Assembly (NCBI GenBank): GCA_021397835.1 | Contig: JAJFZO010000087.1 | Location: forward strand, 5,518,001-5,582,000 | Direction: 5' to 3' | Source: Moringa oleifera | Taxonomy: Eukaryota > Streptophyta > Magnoliopsida > Brassicales > Moringaceae | Length of the DNA: 64,000 bases | Shown: positions 11,588 to 24,060 of the stretch, piece by piece | Layout of the letters: the number at the start of each line of letters is the position of its first letter | Position numbering within the stretch: position 1 is the stretch's first letter | The notes under the pieces: model-generated | What the model was told of the DNA's origin: nothing | The model's database searches: none | What the model saw: only the letters and a program-made list of their open reading frames with translations | Made by a program: the position numbers and the translations under genes

Positions 11588-11594
11588 TATATAA
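11588..11594 (+). promoter_or_regulatory. TATA box of viral pregenomic-RNA promoter (unit 3)
   Basis: TATATAA, 10 bases after the ORF2 stop and 442 bases before the primer site at 12030. It is the only plus-strand copy where promoter, primer site and ORF1 start are still in line. Confidence 0.65.
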
Positions 11595-12029
11595 GCAAGA
11601 AGCAAGAAAGATAAGGCAATTCGAATTCTCGTCTCTAAAGCTCCACTAGAAAACATTTTGTATAAGTAAATTCTTTTTGTTTTACAAAATTTGAAGATAG
11701 ATATTGGAAGACCTTTGATAAGTATATTATCAATATCAATTAATTTCAATATTTGATTTTCAAGTTTTAATAATCCCTATTTTATAATATTAATTTGATT
11801 ATAGTATCAATATTTAATCTCTTAAGCACACTGATGAAAACCCAAATATAAATTTCGACGGCCATCCCAAATAGGGTTAATCGATCTGTATATGAGTATA
11901 ACAATTCACGTACAAGAGAGATCCATACTAATACTTATTCTATTGTCCTAATTTAATTGTTGTTTTACTATTCATATGTTTTTATGTTAGTATTAATTTT
12001 TACTAAAGCCTGTACTTGGGATAGCAATT
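11595..12029 (+). other. Viral non-coding region, promoter to primer site (unit 3)
   Basis: AT-rich, with no open frame. It carries the expected pregenomic-RNA start and leader. It is continuous with the primer site, unlike in units 1 and 2. Confidence 0.6.
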
Positions 12030-12042
12030 TAGTATCAGAGCC
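12030..12042 (+). other. Viral primer binding site, tRNA-Met type (copy C)
   Basis: TAGTATCAGAGCC matches the complement of the initiator tRNA-Met 3' end at 12 of 13 bases. This is the Caulimoviridae hallmark and fixes the origin of the viral genome map. Confidence 0.8.
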
Positions 12043-12203
12043 AGATTAGTTTTAAGCAATTCTAATTAAGTAAAACATAAGAAGAGATAACGCAGTTGTT
12101 AGGATTAATCTAATCACTAGCATTGGTTGGCCTGAGAGGTGGTCCCAATGAGGTAGTCCCGGTAATGTGAATGGTTAAACCAAACATTTATTATTACTTT
12201 GAA
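12043..12203 (+). other. Viral leader before ORF1 (copy C)
   Basis: Leader between primer site and the putative ORF1 ATG at 12204. Equivalent to 3843-4009 and about 33381-33512, both reversed. Confidence 0.6.
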
Positions 12204-12618
12204 ATGTCTAACTTAATTAGAAAAGTTTTAGGATTACCAAGGTTATGACCTAGTGAATTACCATATACCAGTAGTAATAGTAATTTCGAATATGACCAAA
12301 ATACATAAGGCTTAGTAAATAATCAAGAAATAAATATAGCAAAGGTAAAACAAGAATTATAGAACAGGTCAATACCTAAACAGAGTATTAAATCTATATA
12401 TCAAGTAAGATCTTTTGAATTAAAACAAGACTACTCAATAAAAACTATAAGAAAAGCAATATCAATTAATAATGAAAATAAAATAGTCTAATTATGCAAT
12501 AAGAATACAGTAGGACAACACATACCGACTACAGATATTTACACATAGGATTAATCCAAGTAGACATAAAACCTTTATACAGGTTAGGATTAGACATTCT
12601 CATACATTTATGTCTATG
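12204..12618 (+). pseudogene. Caulimovirid ORF1 N-terminal part, movement-protein region, first half (copy C)
   Basis: Starts at ATG 12204; an in-frame TGA follows at codon 15 (12246-12248), in the same place as in copies A and E. Further stops follow. The segment is cut at 12618 by the Gypsy element and resumes at 21198 after the 5-bp duplication. The intact order can be read from copies A (about 3450) and E (about 32960). Confidence 0.65.
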
Positions 12619-12623
12619 AGATA
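12619..12623. repeat. Target site duplication, left copy (AGATA)
   Basis: AGATA at 12619-12623 and 21193-21197 brackets the Gypsy element exactly. Copies A and E show one related pentamer (ACAGA and AGATG) at the empty site. Confidence 0.9.
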
Positions 12624-13832
12624 TGTTGGTTGTCGAGACCAACAAATTAAATTCTTAAATTTCTTCCCCAAAGATTAAACTTGTAGTATAAATGAGCAAA
12701 GTCTTTCCACGGAGATTGGTTAGATTTATTTTTCGTAAAATAAAATAAAATAAAAAGGAGTTTGAGGAATTAAAAGTAGATAAAATAAGAGTAATAGAAA
12801 ACAAAAAAATTAGTGTAGTAACGTATCCAGTCAAAGGAATAATTTCAGGTTTAATTTAGGAATTAATCATTGATGCAAAGATAAAAATATTTTAATCTGC
12901 AGTGAATTGGTTATGGTTGTTGGTACGACCAAAAAACCATTTTCTTCTTACTTCTTTGATAACCAGGATATAATATCTCATTATTTTTCTTGTCAATTAA
13001 TAACCCTAGATACAATCTTAGGATTTAATTTACCAACAACATTAAAAATCAGAGAAACTACCAATTTTAACCAATAAAAACATGTGTAAGTTTATTTAAA
13101 CTAGACTATGTATCTTCATAACATAAATTGAAAGTCTCTTTTGCAATAAACTATGTTATTTACTATTTATATTAGAACACTTAGATAATTATGGATTTAA
13201 AGTTTTAGTTAGTAATCTATTATTTTGATGATTAAACAAAGGGCCCTTTTTGTTATGATCAACCAAAATAATGTTTTCAACAAGCACAAAAGATGAATAA
13301 ATAATGAAAAAATAAATGAACAAATGAAATCAGTAGATCTCATAATTCTTGAAGAAACCCTTGATTATCCTTTGATTGAAAGAGATGTTTAGCAATCCAT
13401 AAAAAGAAAAAGACTTAAGAAAAAGAAAAGGTAAAAATTAAACTCTAAATGTCCCTTTGAATGAACCAGCTCCAATTTATATAATAATTTCTAAACATAA
13501 TAACCTATTTTAACTAGGACTATTAAAGATAAATTAAGATAAAGATACAATTCTACAACTACTTTTTAAATAAAAGATAAAGTCTTGGTTCGGTGAAATT
13601 TCAGCGCAATTAGATATGCCAACGTCTTATCCAAAGACATCTTTTAGTTCATCCACATCTCTTAGGAATCCAATTTTTCATCTTCAAATAATGAAATTGA
13701 ATCCATCTTAGTTGAGTTCCTTAATCCATCCTACTAAATATAAAATATAGTCAAAATTCAAAATTTAATCATTTACAACCAATAAAACATGAGAAAATAT
13801 AATAATATATATGACTATTATGCATTCTATCA
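12624..13832 (-). repeat. 3' LTR of the Gypsy element (LTR A)
   Basis: 1,209 bases, TG...CA. It starts TGTTGGTTGTCGAG and ends TCTATCA on the plus strand. Pairs with 19989-21192. Confidence 0.92.
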
Positions 13833-15566
13833 AATTCTCTTACACTTAAATAATGCTTGTCCTCAAGCACACAAGAATTCAAGCTCATCATCTCACCTCA
13901 CCATCCTTCCTTCTTCTTCCTTTGCTCATCCAAAATAATATATTTTCTTTTTCATGTATTAAAACATAAATCATGAAAAGATTCTCATAAATAACATACA
14001 TGATCAGTAATCACCTTAATAATTTTATTGAACTTAAAATGCATAAGATCTAACATCTTTTTCTTAGATTCACTCATTCACTTGAAGTGTTTTGGGGAAA
14101 TATTTCAATAAGCTCTTAAGTCAATACATAGACCACAAGCTTGCTTGTCTATCGTGTCTCTTTTACCAATGAATGAATTAAAATGCAAAAATCTAAGAGT
14201 TTTAAAATGGGTTATAATGGGGCTTAGGTACAATATGATAAAAGGGTTTTGGGTTAATGGAATTGAAGGAATCATACAAAAATTTTTTCACATAAAACCT
14301 TATGAAGTAATATCAAAAGATTGCTTCAATCACATCGCACACATATAAGTAATGAGAATTTATACCGTTTTTTTCTTAATCCTTTTCAGATTTTTCTTTC
14401 TTATTCCTTTTTTTTTCTCAGATTTCTTTTCTCTCTGTTTCTTTAATCCTTCTCAGACCTTTTTTTTCTTATTCTTTTTTTTTCTTTTTTTTAATATAAC
14501 TTGAATCGTTAATTCCTAATATTTAGCAATCTTGCCTAAGATAAGTAAAAGCTTCATGTGAATAAGCTCACGTAATCCTTCAATTCAAGGTTCAAAAGAA
14601 AAATCAAAAGAATGGTTTATTACGGCTTGTATCATGGTCAAATTCCAAAGAAAAGGTTAAGGCTTAAAGTTGGCTTTCTAGGGGTATATGAATATGGTAG
14701 GCTTTTCAAAGAAGGCTAAATATTTTAAAGAAAATAGTTTTAACCTAAATACCCTTATTGATTCAATGCATCAATCCTTCAAAGAAATGATTTGGCATGT
14801 ATAATAAAATAAGTTCTAGAAAAATCAACTATGTATTACACACACAAAGAAGAAAATTGAGCATAATATAATATATTCTTATTGGCCCAAAACTTACCAA
14901 AAAGGGTTATATGTGTTAGATCTAATAATAATTTTTAATTCAATATATCATCAAAAGCAACTAATCATAGTACAGTAAATGAGAATTTAAAGTTATATTT
15001 ACACACATAAAACTTTTTTTCTGATTAGAATAAGCATTTGAAGGATCTAAAACTCAGAAGAGAGAAATCATAAACACAAATTAAGTACCTTTCAGAGCAA
15101 AATTTTCTTGGATTTTAAATATTTTAGAAAAAAATGGCAAAAATAAAAACAAATAGCATATTAAAGACTTTCCCTTAGACTTAAATCATACATTGTCCTC
15201 AATGTATGAAAAAATAATGCTAAAAAATGATAAAAGAACAAAAGAAGTAGGAAACTCCCTGAATATATCGAGCATCATAGAAACTTCATTTACTGTTGAG
15301 AAGATGAGAATGGTGGATCGAATTCCATCATTTTATAGAGTACTATCTGATCTATTTTCATTCTTAATAACTGTTGTCAGGTGCATGCAAGTTGCTCATC
15401 ATATTGCCCTTGGAAAGATGTGATATGCTTTTAACCATCGACCTTATCTCTTTCTTTCATTTTTTTAAATAAAAATCATAAAAATAAATTAATGAAAAAT
15501 TAAAAATTTAGGTTGCCTCCCAAAAAGTGCATTTCTTTAACATCTTTGGCTAGATGTTACCAGTTC
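13833..15566 (-). other. 3' internal non-coding region of the Gypsy element
   Basis: Between the integrase stop and the 3' LTR there is 1.7 kb without a believable gene. Some Athila elements carry an env-like frame here; I see none. A purine-rich stretch immediately before the LTR (about 13833-13846, minus strand) is the likely polypurine tract, although it is weak. The part 14321-15088 recurs inverted at 1-761. Plus-strand frames at 14145-14348 and 15193-15423 look incidental. Confidence 0.6.
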
Positions 15567-18271
15567 TCAATTATAAGTCGGATATTGTAAATCAATTTTA
15601 TTAACATCATGTGCTTGAAAGTCTTCATGAAAAGGCTTGAAGCGATGGCCATTGACCTAAAAATCTTACCGGTATCTGGAATTTGAATTTCAACTGCACC
15701 ACGAGAAAACACGTTAGTAACAGTAAAAGGTCCTAACCATCTAGAACGTAACTTACTAGAAAATAATTTTAGCTTAAAATGATAAAGAATAACTTTTTTA
15801 CCAACACAAAAGTTTTCTTGGAAATCATGCGATCATGATAGGCCTTTGTCTTTTCCTTATGTATTTTTGAGCTCTCTTAAGCATCGTTATGAATTTCTTC
15901 CAGTTCTTGTAATTGTAGTTTCCTCAATTCACCTGCTTCATCCATTCTTAAGTTGTACTATTTTATAGCCCAATATGCCCTGTGTTCTAGTTTTACTAAA
16001 AGATGACATGATTTTCCAAATACCAAACAGTAAGGAGACATACCTATAAGGGTCTTATAAGCTGTTCAATAAGCCCATAGTGCATCATCAAATCGCATAC
16101 TCCAATCTTTCTTATTTGGGTTAACAGTCTTTTCAAGTATAGACTTTATTTCTCTATTAAATACTTTAGCTTGTCCATTTGTCTGTGGATAATAAGTAGT
16201 AGAGATTCGATGGATAACATTATACTTTTTTATTAAAGTTTCCACCACTCTATTGCAAAAATGAGCTCCATGATCACTTATTATAGCCCTTGGTGTCCCA
16301 AACCTAATAAAAATATGAGATTTAACAAAATTTACAACCATTTTAGCATCATCAGTATGGGTAGCTTTAGCTTGCTCCCACTTTGACACATAATCCACAG
16401 CAAGAAGGATATAAATATTATTGCAAGAAGAAGGAAAAGGACCCATGAAGTCAATACCCCATACATCAATTATTTCATAAATAAGGATAAAAGTAAGTGG
16501 CATTTGATCTTTATGTCCTAAATTTTCAGTTTTCTGATATTTGTTCACAAGTCCTATAAAACATGTAATGAATCATAAAATAGAGTAGGCCAAAACAATC
16601 CACACTCTAATCTCTTGTGAGATGTTCTCTTAGGACCAAAGTGTCCTCCACATGCATAAAATGATAAAACTTTAAAATAAAATTAATTTCATGTTCAATC
16701 ACACACCTTCGAATAATTTGGTCAGAATAATATTTTCAGAAGCAAGGGTCATCCCAAACATAACATCTAGCATCTTTTTTAATTTTGTCTTTTTGAGCCC
16801 TAGATAAATCACTTGGTAATATTTCAATAACTAAGTAATTAGCAATATTAGCATACTAGGGCCTTGTATTGTGAATAAAAAAAAGATACTCATTTGGAAA
16901 GTCATCTTTGAATGTCGATGACTTTTCACTCGTAGTTAGCTTGCTAAGATAATCTGCAATCAAATTTTTTGCACCTTTTTTATCATATATCTCAAAATCA
17001 AACTCTTGTAGCAAAAGTATCTACCGAATAAGTCTAGATTTTGCCCCTTTCTTTAAGAATAAGTACTTGAGAGCTGCATGATTAGAATAAACAATCACTT
17101 TAGTACCAAGCAGATATGAGCAAAATTTTTCTAAAGCAAACACAATGAATAAAAGTTCTTTTTTCATTGTGGAATAATTTCTCTATGCACTATCAAGTAT
17201 TCTCGAAGCACAATAAATGACATGAGGAGTTCTTCCAATTCTTTGTCTAAGAACAACACTAATTGCATGATTGCTTGCATCACACATGATCTAAAATGGA
17301 AGATTTCAATTTGGTGGTTGGATAATTGGTGCGGTTGTTAACATATCCATCAACTTGTTAAATGCATCTTTGCATGCCTCATCCAATTCAAACACCACAT
17401 TTTTTTGTAGTAACCTATATAAGGGTTTAGTGATCTTGGAAAAATCCTTGATAAATCATTGGTAGAATCCTACCTATCCAAGAAAAGAGTGAACTTCCTA
17501 CACATTTGCGAGGTATCACAAAGATTTTATAATCTCTACCTTAGCTTTATCAACTTCAATTCCTTTAGAAGATACAATAAGTCCTAGAATAATACCTTGA
17601 TTAACCATAAAGTAATACTTTTCATAATTTAAAACAAGGTTCTTTTCTATGAATCTTTTAAGTACTTTTGTAAGGTTAGTTAAACATGCATCAAAAGAAT
17701 CACCATAGACTGTAAAGTCATCCATAAACACCTCTATGATGTTTTCTATATAATCAGAAAATATGCTAACCATACACCTCTGGAATGTAGCAGGAGCATT
17801 AATTTCACCATCAAATTCCATTGTGAATGTACCATCATGCGCATTAATTTTTTTCTTAGATGCTTTTAGAAAAGGTCTTCCTAACAAAATTAATGAGTTA
17901 GATGAATTATCTTCATCCATATTAAGCACATAAAAATCAGCAGGAAAAATCAATCCATTGACTTGCACCAAAACATCCTCCAAAACTCCCTCAAGAGACA
18001 CATTAAATCTATCAGCAAGTTGAATAATCATACTAGTTTCTTTCAATGGTTCAGCATTTAAAGATGAATAAATGGATAATAGCATGACATTTATTGAAGC
18101 ACCTACATCTAACATCGCTCTCTCTATCCTAACATTATCAACTTTGTAAGGAATAGTAAACATACCTGGGTCCTTACACTTAGGAGATAATTTTTTCTGA
18201 AGAACAGTTAAAACATTTTTCCACATACTTATAAATTTATTACCTTTTAATTTTCTCTTGTTGGTGCACAA
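15567..18271 (-). pseudogene. Gypsy pol: protease, partial RT, RNase H, integrase
   Basis: Minus strand. The open frame 17516-18271 (251 residues) holds an aspartic protease (D-V-G-A at residues 55-58, LLGRPF at about 129-134). It then runs in frame at about residue 155-158 into the RT palm (F-M-D-D at residues 182-185). The RT fingers and first catalytic Asp are missing, so a deletion has fused protease to RT. RNase H is readable with stops at about 16930-17300 (CDAS motif near 17285). The integrase zinc-finger remnant is near 16600-16650. The integrase core is open at 16066-16548, with D of WGIDFMGPF and D of IISDHG, and its C-terminal part runs to a stop at 15567-15569. Not functional. Confidence 0.9.
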
Positions 18272-18302
18272 TTCCTTTAAAAATTTGGCATATTGAGGTA
18301 CT

Positions 18303-19939
18303 ATTTAATTGCATCAAGTAATGGAATATTCACATCGCCCTTGCAAAAGGTATCAAAAATATCTTTTTCTTCCTCTTCCTTCTTCTTAGATTTAGATATT
18401 CTAGAGGAAAAAAGAGGAATAAGCATGGAACTTTTTGGTTGCTTTGTATTAGGTCCCTTAGGCTGATCAAGCTCTAGTTGAGGAACTACTTCTTTTTCAG
18501 TCGCTTCTTTTGGGATGCTTCCTTTGGTGGTCTTGCTAGATTCTTTTAACTCAGTTCCATTTCTTAAGATAATTGCACTAGCATTTCGTTTTGGGTTGAC
18601 AATAGTTTGTGAAGGCAATTTTCCTTGAAATTCCAATCTGTTCATTGAAGATGCTAGTTGACCTACTTAATCCTCTACTTTTTAATACTTGTTCTTGTCT
18701 CCTGCTGAAATTGTTATGTGTTTGGTGCAAGTGATTTAACAATTTCTTCAAGAGACATACCTAAATTTGAATAAAGTTATGGTGGTAGAGTTAGTTGTCT
18801 AGATTGAAATTGTAGTCTTGCTCCATAACTAAGATTGGAATGATCCCTTTATCTTAGGTTGTATGTATTTGAGTAAGGATCATATTTCCTCTGTGGTGGA
18901 CCTGAAATTCTCCAACCACATTAAAATCCTTATAAGGATTATCTTGAAGTGTAGGGCACATATCAATTGGATGGCTAGTAGTAGCACAAATCCCATAAGC
19001 TTTAACTTGTTGCATATTTCCTACAACTAATTGTTGAACAAAAAAAGTTAGATTGGCTATTTGATTTTCGACAGAAGATATATTTAACTCATTAATCCTT
19101 TTTAGAGATGTATCTTGTCTGAATTCGAATTATTGTGACTTAGCAATCATGGTTGAAATCAAATCCCTAACTTCACGAGGAGTTTTATTCACTATAGCAT
19201 AATCACTAGCTGCATCCATCATCCTTCTTTCCATGGCTAGTAATCCTTCATAAAAATATTGAATGAGAAGTTATTCAAAAATTTTATATTGAGGACAACT
19301 TGCACACAATTGTTTAAATCTTTCCCAATACTCATAAAGGGTTTCAATATCTCTCTTCTTTGTCCCACATATTTTCCTTTTGATGCTAGCAGCTTGTGAA
19401 GTAAGAAAAAATTTATCAAGAAATAATTTTACCATCTCTATCCATGTGGTCACAAAACCAGAAGGTAAATAAAATAACCAATTTTTTGCTCTTTCGATTA
19501 GTGAAAATGGAAAAGCACGCAATTTAATCTGCTCTTGAATCACTTCTTGTGGTTTTAGGCTTGTGTACACCACATGTAATTCCTTCAGATGTTTGTGAGG
19601 GTCTTCATTCTCAAAACTGTGAAACTTATGATGTAAATGGATCAAACCAAACCTTAACTCAAAATCTGCTTGTAAAATTGGATATTGAATGCAGAGTGGT
19701 TGTTAATTTACTTCTGGTGCAGCCAATTGCCTCAAAGTTCTCTCTTCATTAGCCATGTCTTGTTCTATTTCAGAATCACCAGATAAGTTAACTAAATCAA
19801 GTGCTAAATTCAATCCAGAAGATGAAGGTGAAGATTCTTGTTGATTTCATAATTTAGCTTCCTTCCTGAATCTTTTTGCTATCTTCTCAATCTTGGGATC
19901 ATATGGAACTAAATCACCTGCACGAGAAGAACGAAGCAT
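18303..19939 (-). pseudogene. Gypsy gag
   Basis: The frame starts at ATG 19937-19939 (MLRSSRAGD...), stops at about codon 31, and continues through the capsid-like core, open at 19271-19645 (SFENEDPHKHLKE, LYEYWERFKQLCASCP). A Cys/His motif ending CPTLQ lies near 18945-19010, followed by a charged C-terminal region open at 18301-18645. A TAG and a one-base loss then separate it from pol. The gag core residues are the best evidence for the Athila lineage. Confidence 0.88.
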
Positions 19940-19963
19940 TAAAATAAATCTAATTGAAACCAA

Positions 19964-19981
19964 TTCCCAATAACATCGCCA
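19964..19981 (-). other. Gypsy primer binding site, tRNA-Asp type
   Basis: Minus strand TGGCGATGTTATTGGGAA, 7 bases inside the 5' LTR. It matches the complement of plant tRNA-Asp (GTC) 3' end at about 12 of 18 positions. All but one mismatch are C-to-T or G-to-A, as expected of methylation-driven decay. Confidence 0.75.
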
Positions 19982-19988
19982 AAAAAAT

Positions 19989-21192
19989 TATTGGTAGTCG
20001 AGACCAACAAATTAAATTCCTAAATTTTTGCTTAAAAGATTAAACTTGTAATATAGATGAGTAAGGTCGTTTTCACAGAGATTGGTTTTCGTAAAATAAA
20101 ATAAAAGCAAAAAAAGTTTGAGAAATTAAGAGTAGATAAAATATGAATAATAGAAAACAAAAAAAATCAATATAGTAGAGTATTTAGTTAAAAGAATAAT
20201 TTCAGGTTTGATTTAGGAATTAATCATTACTGCAAAGATAAAAATCTTTTAATCTTCATTGAATTGGTTATGGTTGTTGGTACGACCTAACAATCTATTT
20301 CTTCTTACTTCTTTGATAATCAAGATACGATCTCTAATTATTTTCTTTGTTAATAAATAACCCTAGATACGATCTTAGGATTTAATTTACTAACAACATT
20401 AAGAATTAACGAAACTACCAATTCTAGCCAATAAACACATGTGTAGGTTTATTTAAACTAGACTATACATCTTTCTAACATAAATTGAAAACCTCTTTTA
20501 CAATCAACTATGTTATTTACTACTTATTTTAGAGCACTTAAAAAATTACGGATTTAAAGTTCTAATTAGTAATATATTATTTTGATGATTAAACAAACGA
20601 CCATTTTTGTTACAATCAACTAAAATAATATTTTCAATAAGCATACAAGATGAATAAATAATGAAAAAATAAAAGAATAAATAAAATTAGTTAGATCTCA
20701 CAATTCTTGAAGAAAATCTTGATTATCCTTTGATTCGAACAGATGTTTAGCAATCCATGAAAACAAAAAGACTTAAGAAAAAAAGAAAGTAAAAATTAAA
20801 CTTTGGATGTCCCTTTAAAGGAACTACCTCCCTTTTATATAATAATCCCTAAATATAATAACCTATTTTAACTAAGACTCTTAAAGATAAATTAAGACAA
20901 AGAAAAAATTCTACAACTATTTTTTTAAATAAAAGATAAAATCTTGGTTCCGTGAAATTCCAATGTAATTAGGTGTGTCAACACCTTATCCAAAGACATC
21001 TTCTAGTTCATCCACATCTCTTAGGAATCCAACTTTTTAACTTCAAATAATGAATTTGAGTCCATCTTAGTTGAGTTTCTTAATCCACCCTATTAAATAT
21101 AAAACATAGTCAAAATCTAACATATAATCATTTACAACCAATAAATATATGAGAAAATATAATAATATATATGACTATTTTGCATTCTATCA
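19989..21192 (-). repeat. 5' LTR of the Gypsy element (LTR B)
   Basis: 1,204 bases. On the plus strand it starts TATTGGTAGTCGAG (the TG end has become TA) and ends TCTATCA. Pairs with 12624-13832. Confidence 0.9.
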
Positions 21193-21197
21193 AGATA
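21193..21197. repeat. Target site duplication, right copy (AGATA)
   Basis: Partner of 12619-12623. Viral sequence resumes at 21198. Confidence 0.9.
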
Positions 21198-21850
21198 TTA
21201 GGCATTTAAAGTTTTCAAACTCCTTGTTAGCAACAATACAATTCAACTTAGCAAATGTTCCAGTATACTTTAATCGTTACCTAAACTTTTTAATAGATTT
21301 ACATGATCCTTAGATATTAGATGTTCTCACCCTTAATATCCAAACCAATAGCCTAGAAGTTAAAGACAAGATTAGAGGAATTATATTAGTTTAAAGAATA
21401 TATTATAAGGTTATGTCAACAACCTTAAATCTAAGGCACAAAAAGTTTCAAAACCTAGGGAAACATTATTATTAGAAGCCAATAACCATATGCCAATAAT
21501 ATGGTACCAAAGTTAATAAAATGGTTAGAATTAACTTTTCATTATGATTGGAAACTAACTATTATCAAACTCCTAGAGAGATTAAGACACCACAAGTGTC
21601 AAGGTTAAAAGAACAATTAGATGAAAATGTTTTATTAAGATTTTCATTTATGAGAGAACGTAGAATTAGAATAGAAGAAATCACTCCTGCAAGGCCATCC
21701 TTCTCAAGTAGTAGATTAGAAAGAATGATATTAGATTTGGATCCAATAAAGGGACGAATAACTGTTTGACCATTAAAAAGTAGGGTAGATTGGGATCATA
21801 CAATCTCAAGAATGTATACTAATCACCCCTCTCTATCTTATTCAAAGATG
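21198..21850 (+). pseudogene. Caulimovirid ORF1 movement-protein region, second half (copy D)
   Basis: Continuation of 12204-12618 after the Gypsy insertion. It aligns with 32310-32960 (copy E, reverse) and 2800-3440 (copy A, reverse). The best open piece is 21548-21769 (73 residues, ending DLDPIKGRITV). The remainder has many stops. The movement-protein role is inferred from its position before the coat protein. Confidence 0.65.
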
Positions 21851-23640
21851 TAGGATTATACGTCCCAACTGGACATGATTATGACAGGATTTAGCATAGA
21901 CAAAGAATTTTTGAAAAAATATTTCAATTCAAAAGAAAATAAACAAAAAAAAGAGAATGGTTTATAACAATGTATTTGAAAGAAAATAGAGAAATTTATT
22001 ACAGAAATATGGATATGGTAAGAGAGAATATTAAGTTTTTTGTGTGGTTTAAGAAATATGCATAGGATAATAATATAGATAATCCTTTTCATGACCAAAT
22101 TAGTACAATATAAGAAACAACCCAAAATTGGCACACAACAAAAAACACTAAAATAATAAGTGTACTCCCTTTATTAGAGCAGATAAAAGTACAGTATCAT
22201 GGCACTCAGGTAGTAACATCACCTTTTAAACAACCTAATGAAAATATAAGTCATAATGAACCAACAATCTATGGGGACATAATATTAATATACCAAAAAA
22301 ATAATTACACCAACCAAATATTACATACCATAGCCAAACAAGTGGGCAGGATAAAAAAGACTAGTCAACATCACAAGGAAAAGTAGGAAGTAGGGACATC
22401 AAGTATGGGAAAAATATCTAGTCTAATTAATCTTAGCAAACCCATATTCAAGATGTATGATGTACTTAGGGACTAGCTACCTACATTAACAAGATATGAT
22501 GATGCAATTCTAAAAGAAATTAAAAAAAATCAAGTGCTCTAACAATAAGAAAAGACTCGGGAAAAAGGCAAGTATATACAATAGGGAATGTGGAATCAGG
22601 ATTGAATACAAAACAAGAAGTAGAAAGATTAGAAACACTGGAAGAATAATTTAAAGAATCACCAATGATAAACAAAATCAGAAATCTCAGATCGAAAATT
22701 AGTACTTGTTATCTTAGGCCATCTTTACCACACGTAGAATGAAGGATAAATTAATACATACATAATCTAGGTATGATGCTAATGCAATATATGAATGGAA
22801 TTTAGATTGATTAGTAAAACATCAAATTCTTAATGTCCTCTAACAAATTATAATGGTTACTACAACATATAAATCAAGACCTAGGAATACGAACCAAATG
22901 GAATCTAGTGGGACAATTATTTAATAAAAGTCAATAAGCTAAAAGTGATACAAGTAATAAAAAGAGAAATAGTTCAATTATAACCAAATTAAGAAGGAAG
23001 AATAGAGGAAAGGTATGTAGAAAATGCAATAGAAACCTTAATATTAGCAATAACAAAACATTTTATAGAAGATCCAACTGCATTCCAAGATAAAACATCA
23101 GAAATATTACTAACCTTGACATGCCTAAAACTATCTGACTTTAGGTGGTACAAAGACATGTTCTTAACCAAATTATACACCAGGAATGGTAGCAACCATA
23201 CCTCATGAAAAGAAAGATTTATATCAGGATTACCAAAATTATTTGTGAAAAAGGCTAAGCAAACATTTAGGGATATATGTGGAGGAATAATACCATATGA
23301 TAGCATATTTTGTGGAGAAATAGTCAGTACAATAAATCAAGTAGGATTAACTTTATGCACAAATCTAAAAATTGGGTTAAAAATTAAGTCAAAAATATCC
23401 CAAAGTAAAACAGAGATGGAAAATTTTTGTGCCTAGTATGGATATCAAAAGATCAAGGCTCCATTAGTTAGAAAAAAAAATAAGAACCCCAATTAGAACA
23501 TATAGGCCCTTTAGGAAAGTAAAGAAATAAGACAGGAAGCCTAGAAGGCCTAAAGTAAATATATATATATAGTATTAAGTGTTTTAAGTGTGAAAAAATA
23601 GGGCATTACACAAGAAACTACAAAGTATAACAAAGGGTTA
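21851..23640 (+). pseudogene. Caulimovirid coat protein region with zinc knuckle (copy D)
   Basis: Heavily interrupted. Readable pieces align with copy E: a block with ALTIRKDSGKRQ near 22530-22570, the central capsid region (about 22740-23460) and a basic stretch. A C-F-K-C-(4)-G-H-(4) knuckle at 23580-23621 ends in Tyr in place of the last Cys. A CCHC knuckle at the end of the coat protein is a general Caulimoviridae feature and would bind the RNA genome. The exact boundary with the movement protein cannot be set. Confidence 0.75.
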
Positions 23641-24060
23641 GTAAATTAAAAATACGAGAAGAAATAAAAGATAACATACTTAGTATACTAGCCAAAGAAG
23701 ACACCTCACAAGATGAACAAAGCAAAAATATAATAGAGGATTCATGTGATTCAAAATCATTAGATGAAGAAGGTGAAATCTATGGCAAAGGGATATGCAA
23801 ATGCAAAATAATCAATATGGTTAGTAAAAAGGAACTATTAATAGATATTATAGACAAAATAAAGGATCTAAAAATAAAGAAAGAATATCTATTAAAATTA
23901 AAAGATATTATATTTCAAAGAAAAGAGAAGTAAAACCTCAAACCTTACAATTTACTAGAGATATTAGCACAAAGGAAAAAGATAAAAATAGTTAAACTCT
24001 AATATTTACAAGTAAAAATTAATGAGCTCAATAGCTAGTTACCAAATGACAATATAGAAG
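23641..24060 (+). pseudogene. ORF1 linker between coat protein and protease (copy D)
   Basis: Acidic then K/I/L-rich sequence. A long run with only a few stops includes segments such as DIIDKIKDLKIKKEYL, likely coiled coil. Copy E has the reverse equivalent at 30080-30500. Confidence 0.55.

Larger units (their letters stand above)
12624..21192 (-). mobile_element. Athila-type Ty3/Gypsy LTR retrotransposon, complete but dead
   Basis: 8,569 bases on the minus strand: 5' LTR 19989-21192, primer site 19964-19981, gag, protease-RT-RNase H-integrase in Gypsy order, non-coding 3' internal region, 3' LTR 12624-13832. It is flanked by a 5-bp duplication. Athila-type identity rests on the gag block (residues like HLKE...FPFSL), the gag knuckle with CPTLQ, the FMDD palm box, the integrase block and the tRNA-Asp-type primer site. 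The LTRs differ at 8 of 60 aligned positions in one sample, so the insertion is old. It sits inside the movement-protein region of an endogenous pararetrovirus. Confidence 0.93.

Noticed and set aside
14145..15423. Two plus-strand frames in the Gypsy 3' region, considered as env-like genes
   Set aside because: Wrong strand relative to the element, short, no signal or membrane pattern, and not open in the copy at 1-761.
22989..23306. Minus-strand frame of 105 codons
   Set aside because: Antisense to the coat protein region of copy D; no family resemblance.
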